Part shown: positions 23,501 through 47,081 of the stretch, piece by piece
Position numbering within the stretch: position 1 is the stretch's first letter
How the letters are laid out: every line of letters starts with the position of its first letter
Assembly: GCF_036898095.1 (NCBI RefSeq)
Contig: NC_090730.1
Coordinates: 22,561,166 to 22,625,165, forward strand
Direction: 5' to 3'
Origin: Palaemon carinicauda
Lineage: Eukaryota > Arthropoda > Malacostraca > Decapoda > Palaemonidae
DNA length: 64,000 bases
The notes under the pieces: generated by a model
The model's database searches: none
Told to the model about the DNA's origin: nothing
What the model saw: only the letters and a program-made list of their open reading frames with translations
Position numbers and translations under genes: made by a program

Positions 23501-26500
23501 AGAGTTGATGGGTTCTTTCACTGGCCAGACAGTACAGCATTGGATCCCTCTCTCTGGTTACGGCTCATTTTTTCTTTGCCTACACAGAAGAATGGCCTAT
23601 TTTTTCCACTTTCTGCTCTTTCTACGTACACCTGATAACACAGAGATTACCATACAATTTTGGTTCAAATGGTTTACTACTGCACTGTAATTGTTCAGTG
23701 GCTACTTTGCTCTTGGTAAGGGTAGAAGAGATTCTTTAGCTATGATAAGCAGCACTTTCAGGGGGACACTCCAAAATCAAACCATTGTTCTCTAGTCTTG
23801 GGTAGTGCCATAGCCTTTGTACCATGGTCTTCCACTGTCTTCAGCTGGAGTTCTTTCTCTTGCTTGAGAATACACTCGGGCACATTGTTCTATCTTATCT
23901 CTCTATTGTTTTCTATTTTAAGATTTCATAGTTTATATATGAAAGTCCTATTTCAATATTGTTACTTTTCTTCAAATATTTTATTTCAACTGTCTGGCTA
24001 CTTTTCCCTTTTGGAGCCCTTGGAGTTATTGCATCCTGCATTTCCAGCTAGGGTTGTAGCTTGACTAATAATAGCAATATACACAGGCACAAAAAGAGTT
24101 GTTTATTTGATTTAAAAAAAAATGTTGCTGTAACGCCTTGAATAGGAATACAAAGAGCATATTAGAAGATTTGAAGCAAGTAAAGAGTTATGAATGCAGA
24201 CTAAATAAAAAGAAAATGGTAATCACCCTTAAGCAAAGAAGAAAAAAACACCTATTTTAGTGAGATGTGTGTGCTTGATGTGACTGACAGATCCGTTTCA
24301 CATTGGGTTGAATGGTGGACAAACATACTTTCATTTCTTCCTCAAGAGTTTTCAGCCTTTCCCTTTTGTTAGTTTTAATGTTTGCTAGAGCAGAAAACCT
24401 CAACTCACATTGGTAAAAAGTAGAGAACTGGATTAACATTACCAGAGGTTTTTTGGCAACATGAGGATACCCCAGAATTCGTCAAGAGTCAGCTGCATGT
24501 GCAATAACTTTAGATCACGATCATGACGCAATTCCACTAACTGCTCTTCTTCCATGAGGGTAAGCTGAGATTGGGTAGATATAGATGCAACAAATGGGGT
24601 TCTTATCCAGTCATAGTTTTCAGTGCATATATCTGGGAAATAGTGCTGAAGTTGTTTTTCCAGTACTGCAAGATGCTCAGAAATAATGGGTATTATCTCA
24701 CCACTGTTTGCTGTTACTGCAACATGTAAGAACATGTCCAAATTGCCTTCTTTTACTTTGCCACCCCACAGTTGCAGTTTTTCTTTCAGCACTTTAATTT
24801 TCAGTGGAAGATAAAACATTTTCTGATTTTCCTTGCATGCTGGCATTTACCTTGTTTAAAAGTTCAAAGATGTCAGCTAAGTAAGACAATTTTGCACACC
24901 AAGTGTCATCTGCCAGTAAATCACAGAATTCCTCTTGTTGTTCAAGAGTGAAAAAAGTAAGCATCTCTTCCTTCAGTTCGCATACTCGTGACAATACTTT
25001 CCCTCTGGACAGCCATCGTGCTTCCTTATGTAGAAGAAGGTTCAAATGTTTTGCCTCAAGCTCTTCGCACAGCTTATTAAACGGACGAGACTTCAGCGGT
25101 CGACTTTTTATAAAGTTCACCATTTTTACAACTTTTTCCAGTACAGATTTTAAATCATTGCTAATTGTCTTTGCAACCAGCGGTTCACGATGAAGAAAGC
25201 AATGTGATGTTATCACACTGCTGTTTTCTCTCTTCACTAATGACACGAATCCTATAATTGAGCCAATCATGGCATGTGCCCCATCTGTACAAATCCCAAC
25301 ACACGATTGCCAGGTCAAACCAACTGATTTTAAGTACTCACTTAATGTAGAGAAAATATCATTGCCTGTTGTAGTTTCCTTGAGTTCTTTACAACAAAAG
25401 AATTGGTTCACTATTTTAACATCATGAATGTGCCGAACGAATACCAGTAATTGAGCCATACCTCCAATGTCTGTGGACTCCTCTACCTGAAGTGCAAACA
25501 TTTCACTTTCCTTCACAGATGTACATACAGTTTCCTCTATGTCTGCTGACATATCATGAATCCGTCTGCTAATGGTACTATCCGAAGTGGGAATTTTCCT
25601 CACTTCTTTTTCAGCTTCACTTCCAAACATTGTTTCTACTATGGCACTACATGCAGGTAGAATCAGAGTCTCTGCTATTGTATGAGGTTTCATGCTTTTA
25701 TCGGCAACTTTGACTTTCTTAGAAAGCATCGCACTCTGTTGTTTTTGCTCACTTAAAAGTCCTTGCTTGTTAGCAAGATGATTATGTTACAGAGTTAAAT
25801 GCCTTTTTAATTTACTTGGTACCTTTGCTTCATTAGCTAATTTATCACCACAAATAACACATAAAGGCATGGGAGTAACTTCATCACCACACCAGAAGAA
25901 TCCAAAACTGAAATAATTATCCAAGTAGGAGCGATTTTTCTTGCCTTTTTTTGAAGTTGATTTACTTGTTGTTGGAATGGCCAAATCCTTTTCACTCACA
26001 AACCCACTTTTGTCCCTTTCTTCACCCTCACCACTAACTTCGTGTCTTCTCTTCTTAATGACAAACTTATCCATCGTAGGGTATGTTAGAAGCATGATAC
26101 TGTTCGAAACAACTGTAATATAACCCCAGAAACAGCAAAGAACTTATGCCTTGAGGTATTATGCCTCACTGACTCTGGAGTTTAAAACTGGGGTTATACA
26201 AAGCCGACGAGAACCGAACACGTATCGGACGGGCAACGAGTATAAACAAAGAAAATGTGAGCATGAACAGAGTCGACTGTTACACTTTATTATTACTATT
26301 TTTGTTTTTGTTGTTATTGTTGTTGTTGTTATATTATTATCATTATTTATTATTACTATTACTAATATTATTAGCAATAGTAGTAGTATTAGTAGTAATT
26401 GTTGTTGTTGTTGTTGTTGTTGTATTGTACAAGTATAGAAAAGGAAATATCAACCTCTATTTGCGAGAAATGTTTGAGCATATAACTTCCTACCTACACT

Positions 26501-26782
26501 GATAATTATATGAAGAATTTTGAAAACTTTTTTTTTTTTCAAATGTTTATTAAGAAGAGATAGGCAAGACAAAACTCATGACAATTTTTCGGCAATCCTA
26601 GGCGCTGTCTATGGCACCCAGTTTGAGAATCACTGGTTTAACTAGTTCTACCATATATGCACATGGATGTTGAATGGCCTCTCAAGCCCCAGCGCTTTCT
26701 ATTACAGCCCGATTCCATAAATCAATTTAAATAGATCAAATGTAAAGCAAACGCAGGTTCTACTCACCATGGCAACTGCCAT
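17050..26782 (-). CDS. Gene A: RING finger / coiled-coil / cyclophilin-like protein (5 exons, about 529 aa)
   Basis: Exons on the minus strand: 26782-26768, 22960-22241, 21869-21726, 18181-17999 and 17577-17050. All junctions are GT-AG and phase 0. The predicted 529-residue product has a canonical C3HC4 RING (ligands C13, C16, C32, H34, C37, C40, C52, C55), a long helical region to about 245, a 48-residue linker, a 61-residue domain of unknown type (294-354) and a cyclophilin-like domain (about 367-527). A RING predicts E3 ubiquitin ligase activity, and the cyclophilin fold would be the target-binding end. That role is inferred. No signal peptide or membrane segment is seen, so it is probably cytosolic or nuclear. 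Gene B (32307-45908) is a close paralogue with the same exon plan. No B-box is visible. Introns carry pogo/Tigger and hAT pseudogenes. Start: the ATG at 26782 follows an in-frame TAA directly. Confidence 0.85.
17578..17998 (-). other. Gene A intron 4
   Basis: About 420 bp, AT-rich, bounded by GTGAGT at the donor and TTACAG at the acceptor. Nothing else is seen in it. Confidence 0.8.
17999..18181 (-). CDS. Gene A exon 4: conserved 61-residue domain of unknown type
   Basis: The exon is 183 nt, phase 0 on both sides, after TTTTCAG and before GTGAGT. It begins ITYLKKMRKPVWNVLQKG and contains KKKYAQITVEGDNQFCLHHL. The gene B exon has the same length and keeps RKPVWNVLQ, GDN and FCLHHL. I do not recognise the fold. 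Its aromatic-rich, beta-like pattern just before the cyclophilin domain suggests a small recognition module. Confidence 0.85.
18182..21725 (-). other. Gene A intron 3
   Basis: A 3.5-kb intron. It contains a decayed pogo/Tigger-type transposase (19850-20960) and, near 21470-21535, a short piece reading CTAGGCCATAGGCCAGGCAC that looks like a dispersed repeat. The interval 18182-19550 has no recognisable feature beyond AT-rich sequence. Confidence 0.75.
19560..20960 (-). pseudogene. pogo/Tigger-like (CENP-B/jerky type) transposase, heavily decayed
   Basis: The minus strand gives scattered but ordered matches. About 20880-20740 reads AKQYGIHISTIFTILKNKEA, a CENP-B/psq-type helix-turn-helix. About 20530-20500 reads NQNWVKQFEKG. 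About 20430-20270 reads FNSDECKPLMEKCQRRP, then, in another frame, KKTYITLEENILSGHKSVKD and RLTLVVSGNTS, which is the start of a DDE_1 domain. Near 19990-19900, LPSNMTPLIQTLGQQVISNF matches the late LPPN...T-x-LIQP-x-D block. Many stops and frameshifts make it non-functional. It lies in gene A intron 3 in the same direction as the gene. Edges are approximate, and 19204-19560 may be its C-terminal end. Confidence 0.65.
21726..21869 (-). CDS. Gene A exon 3: diverged 48-residue linker
   Basis: The exon is 144 nt, phase 0, after CTGACAG and before GTAAGA. It begins GTKKVADKLTGMKGIL and ends ENVPKYLS. The gene B exon has the same length and matching ends (xTKK...; VPKxL) but a different middle. 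It probably extends the coiled coil. Confidence 0.8.
21870..22240 (-). other. Gene A intron 2
   Basis: 371 bp, donor GTAAGTTT, acceptor TGACAG preceded by pyrimidines. It holds poly(A/T) runs only. Confidence 0.8.
22241..22960 (-). CDS. Gene A exon 2: RING finger and coiled-coil region
   Basis: Exactly 720 nt (240 codons), between TATTCCAG and GTAAGTTT. It opens NSSSSKECEICNEFF and reads a canonical RING: C-x2-C-x15-C-x-H-x2-C-x2-C-x11-C-x2-C. The rest is rich in Leu, Ile, Glu, Lys and Asn with heptad-like spacing (for example KELESSLL, DVITTIKNELNPVLMEIE, DIVEDIETFLAKKKKR), consistent with a long coiled coil. There is no B-box zinc pattern after the RING. Confidence 0.88.
23451..24080 (+). 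repeat. SINE-like dispersed element, near full length, plus strand
   Basis: It begins GGTAGTAGGTTGGCCAGGGC, continues CCCGTTGAGATACTACC and the mid block CCATAGCC...ACCATGGTCTTCC, and ends GGGTTGTAGCTTGACTAATA. The (TAA)n end is short and degenerate. This copy best defines the head of the family. Confidence 0.85.
24257..26635 (-). pseudogene. hAT transposon with BED finger (ZBED5/SCAND3-like transposase), inactivated
   Basis: On the minus strand, 26095-25787 encodes a Lys-rich N-terminus and a BED zinc finger (CVICGDKLANEAKVPSKLKR and the following His). An in-frame TAA at 25789-25787 interrupts it. The same frame then continues to 24794 with the transposase core (FALQVEESTDIGG, CVGICTDGAHAMIGS, HCFLHREPLVAK, ARWLSRGKVL). 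Frameshifts near 24840 and 24440 lead into the C-terminal part (FSTFYQCELRFSALANIKTN, RERLKTLEEEMKVCLS). The right terminus at 26635 reads CAGTGATTCTCAAACTGGG on the minus strand, a typical hAT end. I found no matching left terminus, so the 3' end seems truncated. It lies inside gene A intron 1, in the gene's direction. Confidence 0.82.
26285..26430. repeat. Trinucleotide repeat tract (TTG/TTA mix)
   Basis: Interrupted TTG, TTA and AGT triplets within the 5' non-coding part of the hAT relic. Confidence 0.85.
26768..26782 (-). CDS. Gene A exon 1: start codon exon (MAVAM)
   Basis: On the minus strand an in-frame TAA is followed by ATGGCAGTTGCCATG and then the donor GTGAGTA. The five coding residues join in phase 0 to the RING exon. 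The gene B start exon ends in the same ATG|GTGAGTA, which supports this placement. The 5' UTR probably extends to about 26860. The intron join over 3.8 kb is predicted, not proven. Confidence 0.65.
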
Positions 26783-27046
26783 TTAACAACGGCTAACAAA
26801 ACAGTTCGTTAGGTTAGGCGAGGTTTAATTGTGGCGAAGAGAAGCGCGGTGACTCGGTGAGAAAATGCCCCCTTTTTACTGCAATGGAAATAAATCAACA
26901 ACCATTACGTAAATTTAATCCAGCACATTAGGTTCCTATCATAATCTTATCATCGTGTTTTGATGTCAAAGATATCCTCTATCGTTTCTCCATCTCTAAC
27001 ACAAAATTGCTTTCCTTGTTTCAATTGATTTTTTACCAGCATGGTA

Positions 27047-27165
<119 letters not shown>

Positions 27166-27225
27166 TGATACTGACACACAAGGCAACATGACATTCTGAA
27201 GAAATTCCACTTATGAATCAAGTCT

Positions 27226-27227
<2 letters not shown>

Positions 27228-27299
<72 letters not shown>
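27228..27299. repeat. (TC)n microsatellite
   Basis: About 70 bp of CT, about 450 bp upstream of the gene A start codon. Confidence 0.95.
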
Positions 27300-27302
<3 letters not shown>

Positions 27303-28345
27303 ATATTTCAATAAGTCAATCGCTCTAAGTAAGTTTTTAATATTAACACGATGAATGTCAATTAGAATATAGACGGATTTATTCACCATTCACGACACTG
27401 TGATAGTGATCAACTCTATTGAACTAAAACGACACTGGTTTTGGTGACCAGTTATTCTTTTTTTTTTTTATTTCATTTAGAGTTTAATCGTAAATTCCCT
27501 AATATTTACTTACCAAATGCAATATACGAAAGACTCACTAATTCTGGAGTATTTTGGAACCAACTTGCTCCTTGTAAAGAGGGATAGATATGAATTATGA
27601 ATACTGAAAATTAGAAGAATATTTCCTACCGTACTACCGTTGCCAGATGTACGAGAATACGCCTTTTTTATGCCACAAAACATACCGTTAATTCCAACGA
27701 AACAAAAAGTTTTTATTCTTGGAAATACAAATTACCCACGAAATATCTTATTCAAAATAGTTGATATCTTATTCAGATTAGTTCATACGATGTATTAAAT
27801 AAATCGTCTTCAAAAATGAAGTATCTCGTTAGTTGTGACGACAAAGTTAACATGTAGGTAGGCTACGCGTACAACAGAAGCAAAGTTGTTTTTGCAAATT
27901 AATCAATAACAGTAAGAAGAATCAAATTTACCACATACTTACCCTGCTAGCCGATAGCTGAACACAAACCTTTCTGCACGAAGTATAACGATAAGGTTTA
28001 GATAATATTTGAAATGAATGCACAACTTCTAAACTTTTAAGTTACCGGAAATGCAAATTGACGAGATGTTTTACACTATAGGACTATTGACGTCGAATAT
28101 ACGAGTCTCTCTTTAATGCTGCTACAATCTGTGGAGCCTCTTACTTTCAGTACACAATTTAGTACACAATTAACACAATTCACTTTCCTTCAAGAATGCA
28201 CTTCATGAGGTGTGGCTATGAGTACTGTCATGTTGTTGTTTAACATTGATATAATCCCACCAGTTGTGATAAGCAAATCATTATCAGCTGTGTAATGTAG
28301 ATAATTTCGACTGGCAATTGGAGTCGGTATCATAAGACACTATTG
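27300..28345. other. Gene A 5' flank; no gene seen
   Basis: AT-rich unique-looking sequence. No coding frame with family motifs and no repeat recurring in the window was found. Gene A promoter elements may lie at its left side, but I cannot point to one. Confidence 0.3.
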
Positions 28346-28369
28346 TCATAATTTTTTAGTATATTTTGA

Positions 28370-28457
28370 AACATCGATGCTTGTCTATCTGCTGGACTGG
28401 GGTTCGATGCTCGACCTCGGTAGTTTCTTGTATAATGTGACTAGATTTTTGCGGGAC

Positions 28458-28460
<3 letters not shown>
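28370..28460 (+). repeat. tRNA-related SINE fragment
   Basis: CTGGACTGGGGTTCGATGCTC contains a B-box-like GGTTCGATGC and is followed by GGTAGTTTCTTGT, as in the longer copy at 61935-62205 (CGATAGTTTCTTGTAGTGTC). It is broken by (TA)n at 28463. Confidence 0.45.

Positions 28461-28462
<2 letters not shown>

Positions 28463-28548
<86 letters not shown>
28463..28548. repeat. (TA)n microsatellite
   Basis: About 82 bp of TA ending in ACACAC. Confidence 0.95.
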
Positions 28549-28550
<2 letters not shown>

Positions 28551-28812
28551 TACCATCGTATCTTCTGTGACTTGCTCCGCCATTTCTTCAACCGAGACAA
28601 TAGCAGCTGCAAAGAGCTGCACTTTATACCCTTTACAATCTGTAATCTTTTCATTCACTTCATAGTATATCGTAGCAGTCGGAGAAGACGATAGAAGTTA
28701 CCAGATAATGAAATGGCAAAATTAAACAAAATATCAATGGGGAAAGTTTTGATTTTGTTGAACATAAAAGTGGGACTAACGTTAACAAAGCGGGACATTT
28801 TGCTAACTTCAA

Positions 28813-28813
<1 letters not shown>

Positions 28814-28850
<37 letters not shown>
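28814..28850 (+). repeat. Poly(A) tract
   Basis: About 36 consecutive A. It is preceded by ordinary sequence with no retrogene motif, so no processed pseudogene is called. Confidence 0.9.
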
Positions 28851-28851
<1 letters not shown>

Positions 28852-29034
28852 AAACGTTGCGTCTGCCATATTTATATTGTGGTTATATTAGTGACGTCAC
28901 TGGAAAGCCTTTCGATATAAGTTACTTCCGTACGAACTGAATCTTCTGAGCACAACGGAAACTTATGTAAAAGAATTTTGATTAAAACGAAATGATTTCC
29001 TGATGATTAGAATTTTTTGTCAATAAAAATTCCT

Positions 29035-30672
29035 GCGAGCCATACAGGCCTATATTCAGGAGATTTAAGAATATAGGCCTAGTCAGGAACTTTCAGAGTA
29101 CTATAGGCCTATAGTCAGGATAGTTAAAAGCATAGACTTAGAGTCAGGAAATTTAAGAGGAACATAGCCTATAGTCAGGAGATTTAAGAGCAATATAGGC
29201 CTATAGTCAGGAGATTTAAGAGCAATATAGGCCTATAGTCAGGAGATTTGAGAGCAACATAGCCTATAGTCAGGAGATTAAAGAGCAATATAGGCCTATA
29301 GTCAGGAGATTTAAGAGCAACATAGCCTATAGTCAGGAGATTTAAGAGCAATATAGGCTTATAGTCGGGAGATTTATGAGCAACATAGCCTATAGTCAAG
29401 AGATTTAACAGCAAATATAGGCCTATAGTCAGGTGATTTAAGAGCAACATAGCCTATAGTCAGGAGATTTAAGAGCAATATAGGCCTATAGTCAGGAGAT
29501 TTAATATAGGCCTAGTCAGTAAATGTAAGAGTAATATAGGCCTATAGTCAGGATATTTAAAAGCATAGACTTATAGTCAGGAGATTTAAGAGCAATATAG
29601 GCCTATAGTCAGGAGATTTATGAGCAACATAGCCTATAGTCAAGAGATTTAACAGCAAATATAGGCCTATAGTCAGGTGATTTAAGAGCAACATAGCCTG
29701 TAGTCAGGAGATTTAAGAGCAACATAGCCTATAGTCAGGAGATTTAAGAGCAATATAGGCCTATAGTCAGGAGATTTAATATAGGCCTAGTCAGTAAATG
29801 TAAGAGTAATATAGGCCTATAGTCAGGATATTTAAAAGCATAGACTTATAGTCAGGAGATTTAAGAGCAATATAGGCCTATAGTCAGGAGATTTATGAGC
29901 AACATAGCCTATAGTCAAGAGATTTAACAGCAAATATAGGCCTATAGTCAGGTGATTTAAGAGCAACATAGCCTGTAGTCAGGAGATTTAAGAGCAACAT
30001 AGCCTATAGTCAGGAGATTTAAGAGCAATATAGGCCTATAGTCAGGAGATTTAATATAGGCCTAGTCAGTAAATGTAAGAGTAATATAGGCCTATAGTCA
30101 GGATATTTAAAAGCATAGACTTATAGTCAGGAGATTTAAGAGCAATATAGGCCTATAGTCAGGAGATTTAAGAGCAACATAGGTCTATAGTTAGGAGATT
30201 TAAGAGCAATATAGGCGTATAGTAAGGAGATTTAATATAAGCCTAGTCAGGAAATTTAAGAGTAATATAGGCCTATAGTCAGGATATTTAAAAGCATAGA
30301 CTGATAGTCAGGAGATTTGAAAGCAACATAGCCTATTGCCAGGAGATTTAAGAACAACATATCCTATGGTAAGGAGATTTAAGAGCAACATAGGCCTATA
30401 CTCAGGAGATGTAAGAACAGTATAGACCTATAGGCAGGAGATTTAAGAACAGCATATACTTATAGTCAGGAGATTTAAGAGCAATATAAGCCTATAGTCA
30501 GGTGATTTAAGATCAAATGAGGCCTATAGTCAGGAGATTTAAGAGCAACATAGCCTATAGTCAGATTTAAGAGCAGCATAGGTCTATAGTCAGATTTAAG
30601 AGCAGCATAGGTCTATAGTCAGAAGATTTAAGGGCCATAATCAGGAGATTTAAGAGCAACATCGGAATATAG
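29035..30672. repeat. 30-32 bp satellite array with 275-bp higher-order repeat
   Basis: About 1.6 kb of tandem monomers around GCCTATAGTCAGGAGATTTA with AGAGCAACATA or AGAGCAATATAG spacers. The block starting TTTAATATAGGCCTAGTCAG occurs at 29500, 29775 and 30050, exactly 275 bp apart, and the sequences from 29500 and 29775 match through the full unit. The third unit diverges after about 120 bp. The outer monomers are more degenerate. No coding function is implied by the frames that cross it. Confidence 0.93.
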
Positions 30673-31367
30673 TCAAGATTGAAGGGTCAATATTGCAATT
30701 CATTTCTGCTCGCATCCCATTCCTATGGTATGTTGCCACTTTCCACTCTCTCATTCTATACAGGAGGTTGTTAGATTACAACCAATGCTGCCCGTTAGAG
30801 TTTAGATATCAGTTATGCTCACCCACCCAGGGACTGACCACGCCCACTGATAAAAAAATACATTTTTTTCTATCTTTTATGAAAATACAATTAAATTTTA
30901 TTTCTTTCTTCTATCAAGAAATACTCATTTACAAATTATAATTTACACTTTTGCATATACATTATATCTATTATAATATAAAAAAACAAATTGCAATTTT
31001 ATTATTCTTCTAAATATGTTTTCAAGTTAGAAACATACTGATCTGAGAAAATATTTTTAAACATGATTCTTATATCCAATAATAATCATGTTGAAAATAC
31101 ATTTCGGTCAGGCTGTAGGAAATCAAATAAAAACAATATAGCAGTTACCTTACTTGATTGTTTAGAAAATATATTGTATTTTATTATAAACAAATAACAT
31201 TGTGTAGTTTAAACATTACATTGTTATCACATATGGCATTATATTAACCCACATGAGCATTTCAGCATCTTCTAAAATGTTCTTCTTTGAACAAAGTAAG
31301 GAATTAATTTAGAAATTCCATATTGATATATAAAAATAGAATTCACTCATTGCACAATAACTACCTT
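30673..31367. other. No gene seen
   Basis: AT-rich sequence; only low-complexity frames. Confidence 0.3.
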
Positions 31368-31640
31368 AGTGCCATAGCCTCTGTACCATGGTCTTCCTCT
31401 GCCTTGGGTTAGAGTTCTCTTGCTTGAGGGTACACTTGGGCACACTATTCTATCTAATTTCTCTTTTTCTTGTTTTGATAAAGTATTTATAGTTTACATA
31501 GGAATTATTTATTTTAACGTTGTTACTGTCCTTAGAATATTTTATTTTTCTTTCTTTCCTTTCCTCACTGGGCTATTTTCCCTGTTGGGGCCCCTGGGCT
31601 TATAGCATTTTGCTTTTCCAACTTGGGTTATAGCGTAGCA

Positions 31641-31673
<33 letters not shown>
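31368..31673 (+). repeat. SINE-like element, 5'-truncated, plus strand
   Basis: Runs from AGTGCCATAGCCTCTGTACC to a (TAA)n end. It keeps the mid block and the shared tail but lacks the head. Confidence 0.85.
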
Positions 31674-31674
<1 letters not shown>

Positions 31675-31799
31675 GTTACTTTATAAATTTCATTTTTATT
31701 TATTCAAATAGTCACTCACTTCCTACATAAATGATAAATATCGTTACTTAAAGTAAGCTGACAAGGTATTCATATGACTTGGAATGAACATGAAAAAAA

Positions 31800-32220
31800 A
31801 AATGTTACTTTAAAACCATCTGCCTTTCTGAAACCATAATTTGCATTTTTCTGAAATCAAATTCGAAAAGAAAAACTATAACTTCTTAACTTTAAATTAA
31901 TTTTCTTTTTCCTTAGACCAAATTATATAAACAAATTATAACAGTGTATTCTTAAATTGATTCGTTTCTTTTCTTAAACAAAATTTTATACTAAAAATAT
32001 AAATTAAACTTTAAACTCATTTGCTTTTTTCTGAGACCAAATTTTAGACAAAAAACTTTGTTTAACTTTAAATTAATTTTCTTTTTCTTAAACCAAATTA
32101 TTAACAAAAGATTATAAGTGTAAACTTAAATTCCTTTTTCTCACCTAAACCAAATTTTATACTGAAAATATAAATTGAACTTTAAACTTATTTGCCTTTT
32201 CCTGAAACCAAATTTTCAAT
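31800..32220. repeat. Degenerate AT-rich tandem repeat 3' of gene B
   Basis: Repeats of CTTTAAATTAATTTTC and ACCAAATTTTA blocks recur about every 60 bp, with a longer period near 170 bp (ATATAAATTAAACTTTAAAC at about 31998 and its variant at about 32166). Confidence 0.7.
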
Positions 32221-32258
32221 TTTACATCGGCAACATTATGGCACAACACAACTGTCAC

Positions 32259-32278
32259 GGGGGGGGGGGGGGGGGGGG
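32259..32278 (+). repeat. Poly(G) tract (G20)
   Basis: Twenty consecutive G, 28 nt past the gene B stop codon. It would be C20 in the gene B transcript if the 3' UTR extends this far. Confidence 0.9.
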
Positions 32279-32306
32279 ATCTACTTAAATTCTAAAGAAA
32301 ATTAAA

Positions 32307-45908
<13,602 letters not shown>

Positions 45909-46154
45909 TAAAAAAGTCTTTTTACTCCGAATGGCCGTAAGCAACTCCGCCAATGGACGCCGTAAACTTGGTCCGTCGGGTAAAAAGATGTTTTTGGTGG
46001 CTGGAAAAGAAAGATCGGTCTAATATGAGACAACTTTAGCAGACATTTACACCACTCTCTTTTCTCTCTCCACTCTGGTTAAAACTATTTGCTTGGTAAT
46101 GACTTTAAGTCTTATCAAATTGCCTGATAAAATATAGCAGCATTAATAGATAAG

Positions 46155-46156
<2 letters not shown>

Positions 46157-46207
<51 letters not shown>
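46157..46207. repeat. (TC)n microsatellite
   Basis: About 50 bp of CT upstream of the gene B start. Confidence 0.95.
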
Positions 46208-46210
<3 letters not shown>

Positions 46211-46364
46211 TGGAAAATTATTGGATGTTGAATAAACTTTTTGACCAATTTCGTTCACACTATTCATAAGCCAAGAAGACTTAAGTTATATCTCCTGTTT
46301 GAAAGAACTGTTATTCTGATTTTAAAATAGGAAAACAAACTAATTTATTTAGGTATATATTTAT

Positions 46365-46467
<103 letters not shown>

Positions 46468-46654
46468 TTTCTGAGTTGAAAAACCTTAACGTGGTGAAAG
46501 GGTTTGCATTTCTCCAAAATCAGCAAAGCTGTACTAGTCAGGGTCATTCGTACTAGGTTGGTTTGTTGTGAGTGATCAGACGATAATCCCCCACCAGCAC
46601 TATTCTGAACAGGCCAGATTAGTGATGAAAACTGGCCAAATTCTAGACATAAAT

Positions 46655-47081
46655 AGCCATGTCTAAGGCCTTTGTCCTGCAGTGGACTAAAATACTGGAC
46701 GCCGTAAAAATTTAATCAACGGTGCTTTTGTCAATGACATGGCTTTAAGGTTCGACCTACAGAAGGGCCTAATGTCAACACTGAAGAAGAAGAAGAAGAA
46801 GAAGAAGAAGAATGGGATGATAGCGGTGACAGTGGAAGCAGTTATTTTTAGTGAATTGAATTTATGATTTTACATCACATAACAAGGCTACAATTATATC
46901 AGTTTAGTCAGATCGGTGTCCGAGGAATATTGGGAGTTAAATGGCAGGACAGGATTAGAACGAAGCTATAAGAGATATTGATTACATGAGTGCCATATGT
47001 GGATAAGACTATTGCGAAAGGTAGATGGACATGGTTTGGGCCTGCTCTTTGCACTCTTCCAATTTCAAGAGGGTTAGTTCA
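46655..47081 (+). pseudogene. RTE-type LINE remnants (3' end piece, GAA repeat, C-terminal domain)
   Basis: At 46657-46692 AGCCATGTCTAAGGCCTTTG and TCCTGCAGTGGACTA match the RTE 3' end. (GAA)n follows at 46786-46812. From about 46915 the plus strand reads RILGVKWQDRIRTKL, then AKGRWTWFGPALCTLP, the post-RT domain of RTE-like elements. This runs directly into the 117-bp array. Confidence 0.6.

Larger units (their letters stand above)
22961..26767 (-). other. Gene A intron 1
   Basis: A 3.8-kb intron with the donor ATG|GTGAGTA and a pyrimidine-rich acceptor ending TATTCCAG. It carries a plus-strand SINE-like copy (23451-24080) and a minus-strand hAT pseudogene (24257-26635). 22961-23450 is AT-rich with no feature. 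Confidence 0.75.

Noticed and set aside
28814..28850. Poly(A) run as a sign of a processed retrogene
   Set aside because: Upstream sequence has no coding similarity and no target duplication was found.
29184..29450. 88-codon minus-strand frame with repeated LLTIGYVALKSPDY
   Set aside because: It is the 30-bp satellite read in a frame kept open by the repeat length.
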